A stretch of DNA of 64,000 nt from Oxalobacter paraformigenes. GTDB lineage: Bacteria; Pseudomonadota; Gammaproteobacteria; Burkholderiales; Burkholderiaceae_D. Below the pieces are notes generated by a model. It was not told where the DNA came from, did not search any database, and saw only the letters and a list, made by a program, of their open reading frames with translations. The position numbers and the translations under genes were made by a program. Below are positions 45,213 to 54,294 of this stretch, piece after piece (position 1 is the stretch's first letter; every line of letters begins with the position of its first letter). Where the stretch lies: contig NZ_KI392031.1 in the NCBI RefSeq assembly GCF_000158475.2, forward strand, positions 931,786 through 995,785, read 5' to 3'.

Positions 45213-46562
45213 TCAGGCGGAAAACAGGGAATGCGTCCGGCCGCGTCCAACGGCGTAATAGGTCACGCCGTTTTTTTCCATCAGATCGGGGTCGTACAGA
45301 TTCCGGCCATCGAACACCAGCGGATTGTTCAGGCGCTTTAGTGTCTCGAAATCCGGAATCCTGAAATTTCGCCATTCCGTAAATATCAAAAGCGCTTCCG
45401 CATTGTCCAGCGCCGATTCCTTGTCGCCCGTTAAAATGAAATCCGGACGATTGCCGTAAATTCTCTTCGCCTCGTTCATGGCAACCGGATCATAAGCCTG
45501 AACACGCGCTCCCGCCTGCCAGAGCAGTTCGAGAACCGTCCGGGAAGGGGCATCGCGCATATCGTCCGTTTCGGGCTTGAACGCCAGTCCCCAGACAGCG
45601 AACGTTTTCCCCGACAGCGCTTCTTTTCCGCCGAAATGCGAACACAACAAGCGGAACAAATGGGCTTTCTGATTCAGATTGACCTGCTCGACGGCATGTA
45701 GCAACTGCGGAGCGTATCCGGAACTTTCCGCTGTTTTGGCCAGTGCGCGGACGTCTTTCGGGAAGCAGGAACCGCCGTATCCACATCCGGGATAAATGAA
45801 GTGATACCCGATTCTCGAATCGGAACCGATCCCGTGCCTGACCGCCTCGATATCGGCGCCCACCCGTTCGGCGATACGGGCCAGTTCATTCATGAAACTG
45901 ATTTTCGTCGCCAGCATGGCGTTTGCCGCGTATTTTGTCAGCTCGGCAGAACGGATATCCATCACCATCAGACGATCGCGGTTCCGGTTGAAAGGCGCGT
46001 ACAATTCCCGCATGACAGCGGCATCCTTTCCCGCCTCGACCCCGACGATAATCCGGTCAGGACGCATGAAATCGGTAATGGCCGCGCCTTCTTTCAGGAA
46101 CTCCGGATTGGAGATGACCTCGAATCCGGGATTGACCCCCCGTTTTTCAAGCACGCTTTCCACGGTTTTCCTGACTTTTTCCGCCGTTCCGACAGGAACG
46201 GTGGATTTATTGACGATATACCGGTATGTCTGCATCGACCCGGCAATGTCAGCCGCGACATTCATCACATACTGCAAATCCGCCGAACCGTCTTCATCCG
46301 GCGGCGTCCCCACCGCGATCATCTGGATGAGGCCGAAAGCGACCCCTTCCTTTGCCGATGTCGTAAACGATATTCTCCCGGCAGAAACATTGTGCTTTAA
46401 CAGATTCTCCAGACCGGGTTCATAGATGGGCACTTCCCCTTTTTTGAGGCGGGCGATTTTCGCCTCATCAATATCGACGCACAAGACCTGATGGCCTGTT
46501 TCCGCCAGACATACGCCCGTTACCAGACCGACGTATCCTGTACCAAAAACGGTTACTTTCAT
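45213..46562 (-). CDS. ugd: UDP-glucose 6-dehydrogenase
   Basis: Oxidises UDP-glucose to UDP-glucuronate with two NAD+, feeding capsule and lipopolysaccharide sugars. The 449-residue protein has the Rossmann start [25 protein letters not shown]-domain [11 protein letters not shown], the substrate helix [21 protein letters not shown] and catalytic Cys in [12 protein letters not shown]. The C-terminal domain has [19 protein letters not shown]. Normal length and intact motifs. It lies upstream of the FAH gene on the same strand, with a 160-base gap. Confidence 0.97.
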   Translation of the reverse strand: MKVTVFGTGYVGLVTGVCLAETGHQVLCVDIDEAKIARLKKGEVPIYEPGLENLLKHNVSAGRISFTTSAKEGVAFGLIQMIAVGTPPDEDGSADLQYVMNVAADIAGSMQTYRYIVNKSTVPVGTAEKVRKTVESVLEKRGVNPGFEVISNPEFLKEGAAITDFMRPDRIIVGVEAGKDAAVMRELYAPFNRNRDRLMVMDIRSAELTKYAANAMLATKISFMNELARIAERVGADIEAVRHGIGSDSRIGYHFIYPGCGYGGSCFPKDVRALAKTAESSGYAPQLLHAVEQVNLNQKAHLFRLLCSHFGGKEALSGKTFAVWGLAFKPETDDMRDAPSRTVLELLWQAGARVQAYDPVAMNEAKRIYGNRPDFILTGDKESALDNAEALLIFTEWRNFRIPDFETLKRLNNPLVFDGRNLYDPDLMEKNGVTYYAVGRGRTHSLFSA

Positions 46563-46942
46563 CTGAGTTACAGACTGCGATCAAACAGCCTCTTCATAAA
46601 TTAAACCATGTTGAGAAAAAAATGCAGTCCGTAGCATGGCCCATTTTTCACGGTTCCACACCGTTTGGCCCTGCATTTTTCCGGTACTTTCGCCGCTTCG
46701 CCCCACGGATCGCGGTTTAGGCAACCCGGCGGCAAATCCCTGCCTGTTTGCCGGAACCGGCAGAAACGTCCTGAAACCGGTCGGCGTTTGGCACACAAAA
46801 GCATTCGTCACGATAATACAAATCCGGCCCGTTTTCCAGTCTGGCGTCACAAACGACTTTTTCCGCCGGAGTGAAAGCCATACCGCGGCCTGCCACAGGC
46901 AAATCCCGCCACCTGAAAACGGAAACGGCCCGCTTTAGGCCC
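46563..46942. other. intergenic stretch without recognised gene
   Basis: About 380 bases between two leftward genes. The left end carries the ugd promoter region with an AT-richer segment (46590-46625). No gene is recognised. Confidence 0.45.
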
Positions 46943-47452
46943 TTACTCCAGAATCTTTTCCCACAAAACCCGTTTCTCCTCGAAAGACCGGCTCGCATAA
47001 GCCGGCGAGGAAGAAGGAAGCACGATCGTCTTGTAACCGGCCGCGGCCAGTCTTTCGGCGTATGTCCCGGCCACCTTGCCGTTAAAACAGATTTTCTCCA
47101 GATTCGGACAGTCTTTTTTCAAGCGCTTAAAGTCATTTGGCACGGCATTTTTGATCCGCGAATCCAGACTGCCGATCCGTTCGCACATCGTGATAACGTC
47201 CCATAAACCGATACCGTGCCTCAAAAGGCGCTCCAGCCGGGCCTCGTAAGGCAGCAAAACCAGTTCCTCGCCCAGTACAGCCGAGAGCAGTCTCCAGAAC
47301 TGATTGCGCGGATGGGCGTAGTACTGTCCGGCCGCCAGCGATTCCCTGCCGGGAAAGCTGCCCAGAATCATCGTGTGGATGTGGGGCGAGAAGAGGGGAG
47401 GCAGCCCGTTTAAGGGAGCTAGCGGCACAGCCGGCCGGTTGACATGGTTCAT
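46943..47452 (-). CDS. DNA-deoxyinosine glycosylase (uracil-DNA glycosylase superfamily)
   Basis: Base-excision repair enzyme that removes hypoxanthine from DNA. The 169-residue protein has the family motif 1 ILGSFPGRESLAAGQYYAHPRNQFWRLL and motif 2 VLPSSSPAYA. The superfamily fold is indicated by GIGLWDVITMCERIGSLDSRIKNA. It starts at ATG 47452 or ATG 47446, and is a single gene with no repair neighbours. Confidence 0.9.
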   Translation of the reverse strand: MNHVNRPAVPLAPLNGLPPLFSPHIHTMILGSFPGRESLAAGQYYAHPRNQFWRLLSAVLGEELVLLPYEARLERLLRHGIGLWDVITMCERIGSLDSRIKNAVPNDFKRLKKDCPNLEKICFNGKVAGTYAERLAAAGYKTIVLPSSSPAYASRSFEEKRVLWEKILE

Positions 47453-47643
47453 GGTTTCCTTGTTCCTTCAGACAACAGGTTTTTCAGACGCTTCCTCCCG
47501 CCATTTTATCGGCAAGACCGGCCATTTCCGGCAGGGAAACGCGGAAAAAAAGCGCACACGGATTTCAGGTTTGAACGAGAACAATAATAAACCTTTCCTT
47601 TTTTCCTAGACTGGACGTATTTCCCTTTACCCCAAATGACATC

Positions 47644-47871
47644 ATGAAACAGCCTGAAGAAAAAAAACAGACCGTCCCGCCCGAAGAAAACAAGCGCCGC
47701 CGCGACTGGAAAAAGGCCGATGTCGTCGATCGGGGAATCGAAATGGCAACCGATCAGGGACACTCCTCGGCAGCCCGTTTCCTGGAACAGCACGATATCC
47801 GCCCCGACATAATCGAAAGAGTCCTTAGACAACGGCTCGACCGCCGCAGCCGTACCAGGGACGCCCTGTAA
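47644..47871 (+). CDS. small hypothetical protein
   Basis: A 75-residue basic, highly charged protein (MKQPEEKKQTVPPEENKRRR at the start, then RPDIIERVLRQRLDRRSR). I recognise no family. The mid-part GIEMATDQGHSSAARFLEQHDI looks globular and helical. It is 41 bases upstream of another small gene on the same strand, so the pair may be an operon. The AT-rich stretch 47575-47640 is a plausible promoter. Confidence 0.55.
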   Translation: MKQPEEKKQTVPPEENKRRRDWKKADVVDRGIEMATDQGHSSAARFLEQHDIRPDIIERVLRQRLDRRSRTRDAL

Positions 47872-47912
47872 GGGCGCCGCTTCAGTCCAGACCTGTGAAA
47901 GGAGGCACCGGA

Positions 47913-48119
47913 ATGCATAAAGTCCAACGGGAAGTCCAGGCGCTTTTGCTGGATTCGAAAGGCCAGTTGCCGCCCGCCCTGATGAATGAGGAAATCATCG
48001 CCGAAGCGCTGGAAATGCGCGACCGCATCGGCACGGATTACGCGCTCATCTATTTGCAATTCAAGGGAATGAGCCTGGAGAAGGCCATCGACGCGCTGAA
48101 AACCCCGCCTTCAGTTTAG
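47913..48119 (+). CDS. small hypothetical protein
   Basis: A 68-residue helical protein (MHKVQREVQALLLDSKGQLP, then MRDRIGTDYALIYLQFKGMS) of unknown family. AAGGAGG at 47899-47905 lies 7 bases before ATG 47913, an unusually strong ribosome binding site, so I prefer it to the upstream in-frame start. It lies downstream of the other small gene and may be co-transcribed. Confidence 0.6.
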   Translation: MHKVQREVQALLLDSKGQLPPALMNEEIIAEALEMRDRIGTDYALIYLQFKGMSLEKAIDALKTPPSV

Positions 48120-48520
48120 TAACCCTTCCGGATGTCCTGCCAGACAAGGCGGTTTTCCGCCCTCAGGCTCCGTCCCGGACTTTCCTTCTCCTGTCGTGAC
48201 GGCTGCTTGCACGGCAAAAAACCGCTTTCCCCGCGTTTCTTCCCGTCCTTCCCCATAACAGGAGTGGCGCAGCCATTAGCATGCGAGACCTGCCGTCCCG
48301 GCTTTCCGGCATACGAGCGCTTTCCTGAAAACAGGACAGGCTTCTTTTCATCAAAACCCGCTTTCCCCTGTACGGTTTCCTTCCCGGAAAAACCGGATTC
48401 CTCAAAACCCGCCCGCTTCAACAAACGGGGCCGGTATGCCATACTGTGCCCCTGTTGACGGAACATGGGCCCTCTTTTCCGCGAAAAAGAAGGCAGCCAT
48501 GCTCCGGGAAAAGGCAAACC
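48120..48520. other. intergenic stretch without recognised gene
   Basis: About 400 bases, CCGGAAA-rich as in other gaps. Nothing recognisable besides weak inverted repeats. Confidence 0.45.
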
Positions 48521-48940
48521 ATGAACATCGAATACAAAGACAACGCTTCTTACACCGTCGGGGAAATGATCGACCTGTACCGCCGTTCGACGCTGGGCGA
48601 GAGAAGGCCGCTTGACCGGCCGGACATTTTCGGAAAAATGCGCGACAACGCCAATCTGGTCATCACGGCATGGGAGGGCAAGAAACTGGTCGGCATCGCC
48701 CGCAGCTTTACCGATTTCGCCTACGTGACCTATCTGGCCGATCTGGCCGTGGACGCCGCCTGCCAGCGTCTGGGCATCGGCAAGCGGCTTATCGCGGAAA
48801 CCCGTGCCCGGCTCGAGCCGACCTGCAAAATCGTCCTTCTGGCCGCCCCCAAAGCCAACGGCTACTATCCGGGAATCGGTTTCGACCACAACCCCAGAGC
48901 CTGGGTACTGAAAGGCGAGACTTCCTTTACGCCCGACTGA
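48521..48940 (+). CDS. GNAT-family N-acetyltransferase
   Basis: A 139-residue acetyltransferase. The acetyl-CoA loop is CQRLGIGKRLI (Q/R-x-x-G-x-G), following the beta-strand TYLADLAVDAA. The C-terminal KANGYYPGIGFDHNPRAWVL is the usual last strand pair. The N-terminal region (MIDLYRRSTLGERRPLDRPD) is typical of small GNATs of unknown substrate. ATG 48521 follows GGGAAAAGG. An upstream extension to 48446 is less likely. It may modify a small molecule or an antibiotic; nothing in the context decides. Confidence 0.85.
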   Translation: MNIEYKDNASYTVGEMIDLYRRSTLGERRPLDRPDIFGKMRDNANLVITAWEGKKLVGIARSFTDFAYVTYLADLAVDAACQRLGIGKRLIAETRARLEPTCKIVLLAAPKANGYYPGIGFDHNPRAWVLKGETSFTPD

Positions 48941-49106
48941 AAAGCGGGAAAGTGATTCCCCGGCAACCCCGAAAGCCAGAAAAAACCGGCCGGTTTTCAG
49001 GCCGTTCCCGAGACGCGCCCCTTTTGCAAGCGGACGCAACAGGGTATATTGACGGGAAAACACCCCGTTTACCCGTCGTAATGCATTCTCTTGAAGGAGC
49101 AGGACC

Positions 49107-50279
49107 ATGATGAATTTCACCTATTACCTCCCCACACGGATTCTGTTCGGTGCCGGCATGTTAAACGAACTGCACGCCCAGAAACTGCCCGGCAAAAAAG
49201 CGCTGATCGTCACGACAATCGGAAAATCCATCAAAAAATACGGCTACCTCGACCGCGTCGAAGAACAACTGGCCAAGGCCGGCGTTTCTACCGTTCTTTT
49301 CGACAAAATCCTTCCCAACCCGGTCAAAAAACACGTCATGGAAGGTGCGGCACTGGCGAAAAAAGAAGGGTGCGATTTCATCGTCGGTCTCGGAGGCGGC
49401 AGCAGCATCGACTCGGCCAAATCCATTGCCTTAATGGCGACCAACGAAGGCGATTACTGGGATTACATCGCCGGCGGCAGCGGAAAGGCGCGCATTCCGG
49501 AAAACCGGCCCTTGCCGGTCGTCGCCATCACCACTACCGCAGGCACCGGCACCGAGGCCGATCCCTGGACCGTCGTGACCAAAGAAGAAACCAGTGAAAA
49601 GATCGGCTTCGGCTACGACGGCACTTTCCCGGCGCTCTCCATCGTCGATCCCGAACTGATGGCGACCGTCCCGCCGTTTCTGACCGCCTGCCAGGGATTC
49701 GACGCCCTGTTCCACAGCACGGAAGGATACATCGCCCGGTGCGCCAACCCCGTCAGCGAAGCCCTGTCCCTGAAAGCCATCGAACTGATCGGCAAACACC
49801 TGCCGACCGCGGTAAACGACGGAAAGAACATGGCGGCCCGGGAAGGCATGGCCGTCGCCAACACGATTTCCGGCATGGTCGAGTCGCTCTCGTCCTGCCT
49901 GTCCGAACATTCGCTGGAACATGCCCTGAGCGCCTACCATCCCGACTTGCCGCACGGGGCAGGGCTGATCATGATCAGCCAGGCCTACTATACCCACTTC
50001 GCACGGACGCATGCCTGCGACGCCAAACTGATCGACATGGCCAGAGCGCTCGGCAAGGAAAACGCGTCCCATCCAGTCGATTTCGTGGCGGCGCTTGCCG
50101 AACTGCAAGCCGCCTGCGGCGTGGACAACCTTAAAATGTCCGATTACGGCATCAGGCGGAAAGACTTGCCGAAAATGGCGAAAAACGCCCGCGACACCAT
50201 GGGCGATCTTTTCCTTCTCGATCCGGCGCCCCTGACCGAAGCGGACTGTATCGCCATTTACGAACAGTCGTACCGCTAG
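49107..50279 (+). CDS. iron-containing alcohol dehydrogenase, target of CRISPR spacer 5
   Basis: NAD(P)-dependent dehydrogenase of the group III iron type, 390 aa. It has nucleotide-binding GLGGGSSIDSAKSIAL, TTTAGTGTEADPWTVV, and metal-site segments CQGFDALFHSTEGYIA (Asp and His), EHSLEHALSAYHPDLPHGAG (His residues). Substrates may be butanol, lactaldehyde, propanediol or similar. GGAG precedes ATG 49107 (an ATG follows at 49110). The final codons 50241-50276, up to the last base before the stop, equal spacer 5 of the CRISPR array in this window. The frame is intact, so the gene has not been disabled. Confidence 0.93.
   Translation: MMNFTYYLPTRILFGAGMLNELHAQKLPGKKALIVTTIGKSIKKYGYLDRVEEQLAKAGVSTVLFDKILPNPVKKHVMEGAALAKKEGCDFIVGLGGGSSIDSAKSIALMATNEGDYWDYIAGGSGKARIPENRPLPVVAITTTAGTGTEADPWTVVTKEETSEKIGFGYDGTFPALSIVDPELMATVPPFLTACQGFDALFHSTEGYIARCANPVSEALSLKAIELIGKHLPTAVNDGKNMAAREGMAVANTISGMVESLSSCLSEHSLEHALSAYHPDLPHGAGLIMISQAYYTHFARTHACDAKLIDMARALGKENASHPVDFVAALAELQAACGVDNLKMSDYGIRRKDLPKMAKNARDTMGDLFLLDPAPLTEADCIAIYEQSYR
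50241..50276 (+). other. protospacer identical to CRISPR spacer 5
   Basis: These 36 bases are identical to 10721-10756. The three bases 5' on the same strand as crRNA are GAA, whereas type I-C systems usually require TTC there; the 3' flank is TAGCGCC. The repeat-derived flank next to the spacer in the array ends AAAC, so self-recognition through the handle is not expected. The site covers the last twelve sense codons of the alcohol dehydrogenase. Confidence 0.97.
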
Positions 50280-50544
50280 CGCCTTGCGGTCTCCTGCCCG
50301 ATTCCCCTGAAACCGGTCTGCATAACCGGTTTCGGGCTTTTCCATTACCCGTACCGGCACTTTCCGGCCCGCACGGCAAGGCGGATGAGCGGAATGAATT
50401 CCTGCGTGCCAGACTCAATGAGCGGGGGTGAAGCTCCCCGGTGACTGGGGGATAAATTGCTGATTTTGACACAATGTATCGTATTCTTGAACCGGCGAAG
50501 CGGAAACCGGTTTGTTCATTCCGGTTCCGGGGATGTTTCAAACA
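50280..50544. other. gap between the dehydrogenase and the acyltransferase
   Basis: It contains the hairpin GAAACCGGT (50309-50317), 7-base loop, ACCGGTTTC (50325-50333) followed by CTTTTCC, a moderate terminator for the dehydrogenase. Further right, GGGGG (50424-50428), CCCC (50436-50439) and GGGGG (50447-50451) could form two alternative stems. No gene is recognised. Confidence 0.5.
50309..50340 (+). terminator. candidate terminator of the alcohol dehydrogenase gene
   Basis: Perfect 9-bp stem (GAAACCGGT with ACCGGTTTC), 7-base loop, then a short T-rich tail, 30 bases after the stop. The tail is weak. Confidence 0.55.
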
Positions 50545-52581
50545 CTAGGGTTTGTTGATCCCAAAAAACGGGTCATCCTTGAATAAGGAAACCAGATATT
50601 TAGACCCTTGACCAGTCAGATGATCATTGTCATATGTTATAACTTTATCTGGTATTTCATCTTCCATCGTTAGACACCCTTTGTCGTTGCATAAAAAGTG
50701 AGCAGGCGACATATATTTCACATTCCATTGATGCGATAGTTTCGCCATTTCTTTATCAATTTTCTGGTAGGTAGAATAGTCTCTTGGGATAAGTCTTGCT
50801 GGGATTTTTTGTGTTTTCTCAAATTCTGAAATTAACAAAGAGGGTAATTTTTTATCCCATGATGGAACTGGGCCAATAACTAGAATGTTATTGATTCCAA
50901 TTTTGCGCAGTTTGGTAATAGTGTTATCTAGGTTTTTGTATGAATCCCTATAGATTTGTCTGGCGTGCCATGCTGCGTGTAGGACAACAATTTTTGGTTT
51001 GTTTATTTCTATTTCATGAATAATAAAATCATTATTATTTTGGCAGGTTAATCTGATTTCCTTGTTTTCTGTACCAAATACAGGTGGACAAGTTGGGGTT
51101 TCACGTAACCAGATATTATATTGATTCCGAAAATGTTCCCTGAAACCATATGTAATAGCAGAAGCATGTGAATCCCCCCATATGGCGATTGTTGGTTTTT
51201 CAGCATGTTTTCCTTGAAGAGTACAGGTTCGGTAATCTGGTTTTTGGGAACCAGCTTGATTGCATCCATAGAGATATACTTCATTTGTTTTATAGCCTTT
51301 TGTCTGTATTTTGAGCAACGTCTGTACAACAGTGGAATAGCGTTTGCACATCCCCTCTTTCTTATAAACGGTGAATCCGATCAGTCCGACACAGGTCATC
51401 GCAACGAACAGACCGATCGTTTTGAATGTGCCGTATTTGCCGAATCGAAGAGGGTTTTCGATCAGTTTTGTCGTCAACCACGCGAGAATGATACAGACAG
51501 GGAAAGCAACAGCCCGCATCAGATAAGAAGGCTCACGTCCCAGAAAAATACGGGCAAAACAAAGAACCGGCCAGTGCCAGAGATACAAGGGATAACTGAT
51601 CATGCCGAACCAGACCAGAACCCGGTTCGAAAGAACCTTCCGGTTAAACCAGCCGTTACTGCCGGCAGCAATTAACAGAACCGTAGCGAAGACAGGCAAC
51701 AAAGCCCACTTGCCGGGAAATCCCTTTTCCTTCGTCACCAAAACGGCAACGACAAGAAACAGCATTCCAAGAAACGATAAAACGTGTGATAAAAGAGCGC
51801 TATCCGGTTTTTCAGTGCCGAAAAAGACAATCCGCTGAAAGAAAACATTCAGCCGTTCTTTCAACGGAAGCAAGGTTTCCCGGAAATGCAAATTGGCCCA
51901 TGCCAGCATGGCGCCGCAAAGCAGCTCCCAGAAGCGGGTTTGTGGTGAAAAGAAATCCACAACCGGTTTTGACTTGTACCAGTGAAGATTCAGAATAAAA
52001 GAAACCAGCGCAATCAGAAAAGAAACCGTAAAAAGGTTGAACCGTTTTTTCCAGGCCAGCCAGAGAAGAAAAGGCCAGACAATATAAAACTGTTCCTCGA
52101 TGCCGAGACTCCAGAGATGCAAAAGAGGCTTGGTATTGGCGGCATTATCGAAATAACCGCTCTCGAACCAGAGAACGAAATTCGAGACAAATCCAGCCCC
52201 GGCAGCCACATGCTTGCCCAATTGCATGAACTCATCGGCCAGGAGAAAAAACCATCCGAAAACCAGAGAGGCAATCAGAACCGCAATCAGGACCGGATAA
52301 ATCCGGCGAATACGACGGCTATAAAAATTCCAGAAAGAGAAAGAACCGTTTTCGAGCTGTGAAAAAATAATGGAAGAAATCAGAAAGCCGGAAATAACGA
52401 AAAAAACATCAACCCCGACAAACCCGCCCCTCAGATATTTCGGAAACGCATGAAAAAGAAAAACGGCAAAGACAGCCAATGCACGAAGGCCGTCGATATC
52501 AGGGCGATAAACTAATGATTTATTCTGAGTCTTTTCAGATGGCGGGGGGGGGGGGGGTAAAGAGGAGCGTGCTGACGGCAT
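50545..52581 (-). CDS. acyltransferase-3/SGNH O-acetyltransferase, probably phase-variable
   Basis: OafA-type membrane enzyme of 678 aa that adds acetyl groups to surface sugars. Residues 25-390 are the ten-helix acyltransferase-3 domain (RPDIDGLRALAV, FVGVDVFFVISGFLISSIIF, FYSRRIRRIYP, LHLWSLGIEEQFYI). The C-terminal half is a periplasmic SGNH domain with GDSH at 469-472 and DNDH at 651-654. Right after codon 8 the gene has 14 consecutive C (G on the + strand, 52544-52557), encoding the proline run LPPPPPP. A length change would shift the frame, so expression probably switches on and off. The present length is in frame. The SGNH half (50545 to about 51345) is visibly more AT-rich than the membrane half, suggesting a recombined segment. 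Confidence 0.93.
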   Translation of the reverse strand: MPSARSSLPPPPPPSEKTQNKSLVYRPDIDGLRALAVFAVFLFHAFPKYLRGGFVGVDVFFVISGFLISSIIFSQLENGSFSFWNFYSRRIRRIYPVLIAVLIASLVFGWFFLLADEFMQLGKHVAAGAGFVSNFVLWFESGYFDNAANTKPLLHLWSLGIEEQFYIVWPFLLWLAWKKRFNLFTVSFLIALVSFILNLHWYKSKPVVDFFSPQTRFWELLCGAMLAWANLHFRETLLPLKERLNVFFQRIVFFGTEKPDSALLSHVLSFLGMLFLVVAVLVTKEKGFPGKWALLPVFATVLLIAAGSNGWFNRKVLSNRVLVWFGMISYPLYLWHWPVLCFARIFLGREPSYLMRAVAFPVCIILAWLTTKLIENPLRFGKYGTFKTIGLFVAMTCVGLIGFTVYKKEGMCKRYSTVVQTLLKIQTKGYKTNEVYLYGCNQAGSQKPDYRTCTLQGKHAEKPTIAIWGDSHASAITYGFREHFRNQYNIWLRETPTCPPVFGTENKEIRLTCQNNNDFIIHEIEINKPKIVVLHAAWHARQIYRDSYKNLDNTITKLRKIGINNILVIGPVPSWDKKLPSLLISEFEKTQKIPARLIPRDYSTYQKIDKEMAKLSHQWNVKYMSPAHFLCNDKGCLTMEDEIPDKVITYDNDHLTGQGSKYLVSLFKDDPFFGINKP
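52544..52557 (-). repeat. homopolymeric tract C14 at the start of the acyltransferase
   Basis: Fourteen G in a row on the + strand, 24 bases inside the leftward gene. Tracts of this length are prone to slipped-strand mispairing. Length errors in sequencing are also possible here. Confidence 0.9.
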
Positions 52582-52665
52582 GACAGATTTATACAGATGG
52601 TTTCTTGTAAAAAAAATAATTATACGGCATTCCCGAAAACCAGGAAACGCCGGAATGCCGCGTCA

Positions 52666-52698
52666 TGCAAAAAGCCGGCATGAAGCCGGCTTTTTGCA
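52666..52698 (-). terminator. terminator of the rpmB-rpmG operon
   Basis: TGCAAAAAGCCGGC (52666-52679), a 5-base loop and the exact complement (52685-52698) form a 14-bp stem. Because both arms carry A/T runs, it could work in both directions. It lies 26 bases downstream of rpmG. A second inverted repeat (CGGCATTCC 52625-52633 with GGAATGCCG 52652-52660) follows. Confidence 0.88.
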
Positions 52699-52723
52699 GA
52701 AAAGAAAGAATGGTGGAAAGCGC

Positions 52724-52891
52724 TTACTTGATTTTGGCTTCCTTGTAAGGGACATGCTTTCTTGCCTTGGGATCGAACTTCACAATCTCGATCTTCTCAG
52801 GCATTGTCCGCTTGTTCTTCGTTGTCGTATAAAAATGACCGGTACCCGCAGTGGATTCCAGCTTGATCTTTTCCCTACCTGCCTTAGCCAT
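52724..52891 (-). CDS. rpmG: 50S ribosomal protein L33
   Basis: A 55-residue protein starting [20 protein letters not shown] and ending PYKEAKIK, the cysteine-free form of L33 seen in most Proteobacteria. It is read right after rpmB with 35 bases between, and is preceded by GAGAGG. It is a surface protein of the large subunit near the exit site. The cysteine-free form needs no zinc. Confidence 0.97.
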   Translation of the reverse strand: MAKAGREKIKLESTAGTGHFYTTTKNKRTMPEKIEIVKFDPKARKHVPYKEAKIK

Positions 52892-52926
52892 AACAAAAAC
52901 CTCTCAAAAAACAGCCGACAACCGGC

Positions 52927-53163
52927 TCAAACCTTCTCACCGCGAGCACGCAAATCCGCCAGAACCGCCTCGATCCCCAACTTGTCGATCACCCGGAGCC
53001 CGGCATTGGAGACACGCAGGGAAACCCAGCGGTTTTCCGATTCGACAAAAAAGCGGCGATAGTGCAAATTCGGCATAAAACGGCGTCTCGACTTGTTATT
53101 GGCATGAGAAACCGTATTTCCTGACATGGGTTTTTTCCCCGTCACCTGGCAAACACGAGCCAT
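52927..53163 (-). CDS. rpmB: 50S ribosomal protein L28
   Basis: A 78-residue protein, [20 protein letters not shown] with [18 protein letters not shown], the zinc-free L28 form. A single N-terminal cysteine is present, but no CxxC. GGAGG stands 6 bases before ATG 53163, so the longer open frame to 53406 is ignored. It forms the usual rpmB-rpmG operon. Confidence 0.97.
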   Translation of the reverse strand: MARVCQVTGKKPMSGNTVSHANNKSRRRFMPNLHYRRFFVESENRWVSLRVSNAGLRVIDKLGIEAVLADLRARGEKV

Positions 53164-53475
53164 GAAAACCTCCATAAAAAACAGAAGAGGGGATTCTAAC
53201 TGAAAGACACAAAAAAGACAAGAAAAAACAGGAACTTGTGCGAAACTAGTGTGTCGCATTACATGAATATGCGACACATTTTCACAGCACACCCGGCTTA
53301 TCCCTTCAATATCAACAGGATAAAACGGCCCGGCGGTTTTAATAAGCCCGGAAACGGGCCAAACGGCAAGGCAGGCCTTCATCTGTCGTGCCGGGTGAGG
53401 GCACAAAAAAACGCGACCGGAAACGTTGGCCTGCTTTCGAAACGGGAGAACGGAAGGGGGGACTGAAGGGGAAAC
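53164..53475. other. gap between rpmB and hpnC
   Basis: About 310 bases. The left third is AT-rich and should hold the rpmB promoter (leftward). No gene, RNA or clear terminator for hpnC is seen. Confidence 0.45.
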
Positions 53476-54294
53476 CTACCGGCTCCGGCGCTTCAAGCAA
53501 CGCCAGACAATGCTTAGCCAGTCGCCGCCCCGCAAAACCGGACGCTTTCTGAAAACGTCGAATCCGGCCGATTCAATCCGTTCCAGAATACGCAGTCCCC
53601 CCTGAACAACCAGCCGGAGCTCCCAGCCGATACGGCCGGGCAGTTTTTCGGCAAGCGGCGCGCCGGAATGCATCAGTTTCCGTGTCCGTTCCGTTTCGAA
53701 AGCCATCAGCGCTTTCCAGTTTTCCGATACGTTGGCGCCGGCGATATCGTCCGGCGTGACACCGAACGCCCGCATATCTTCCTGCGGAATATAAATCCGG
53801 TCTTTTTGCCAGTCGAGGGCAACATCCTGCCAGAAATTGATCAGCTGAAGCGCGGTGCAAATCGCATCCGACATCCGGCAATTTTCCTCCGTTGCCGCGT
53901 CATAAAGATGCAGCATCAACAGGCCCACCGGATTGGCTGAACAGCGGCAGTAATCCAGCAAATCGGCAAAAGCGTCGTATCGCTTCACCGAAATGTCCTG
54001 CCGGAAGGCAAAAAGCAGATTTTTAAATGGTTCCAGTGGCAAATGGAAGTCGCGAACGGTTTTTCCCAGCGCGACAAAAAGTTCCCTTCGGGGCGTTTCG
54101 CCGCGTCCGATGCGGTCAAGTTCATCGGCATAAAACGACAGGGCGGCCAGTCTTTCCGATGAACTCAGATCGCCCTCGTCCGCAATGTCGTCGGCAGAAC
54201 GGGCAAAGTGGTAAATGACTTCCACCGGCTGCCGCAAGCGGGACGGCAACAAAATGGAAGCGACAGGAAAATTTTCGTAATGTTCGACTGCCAT
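53476..54294 (-). CDS. hpnC: squalene synthase HpnC (trans-isoprenyl diphosphate synthase family)
   Basis: Hopanoid or squalene pathway enzyme, 272 aa. It begins MAVEHYENFPVASILLPSRL, the HpnC hallmark. The first aspartate-rich motif is HFARSADDIADEG and the second is LINFWQDVALDWQKDRIYIP. HpnC converts hydroxysqualene-type intermediates together with HpnD and HpnE, which are not in the window. The frame is open from 54363; ATG 54294 gives the family's start. The C-terminal ESAGFDVFRKRPVLRGGDWL is usual. It is alone, so the rest of the pathway must be elsewhere or absent. Confidence 0.88.
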   Translation of the reverse strand: MAVEHYENFPVASILLPSRLRQPVEVIYHFARSADDIADEGDLSSSERLAALSFYADELDRIGRGETPRRELFVALGKTVRDFHLPLEPFKNLLFAFRQDISVKRYDAFADLLDYCRCSANPVGLLMLHLYDAATEENCRMSDAICTALQLINFWQDVALDWQKDRIYIPQEDMRAFGVTPDDIAGANVSENWKALMAFETERTRKLMHSGAPLAEKLPGRIGWELRLVVQGGLRILERIESAGFDVFRKRPVLRGGDWLSIVWRCLKRRSR

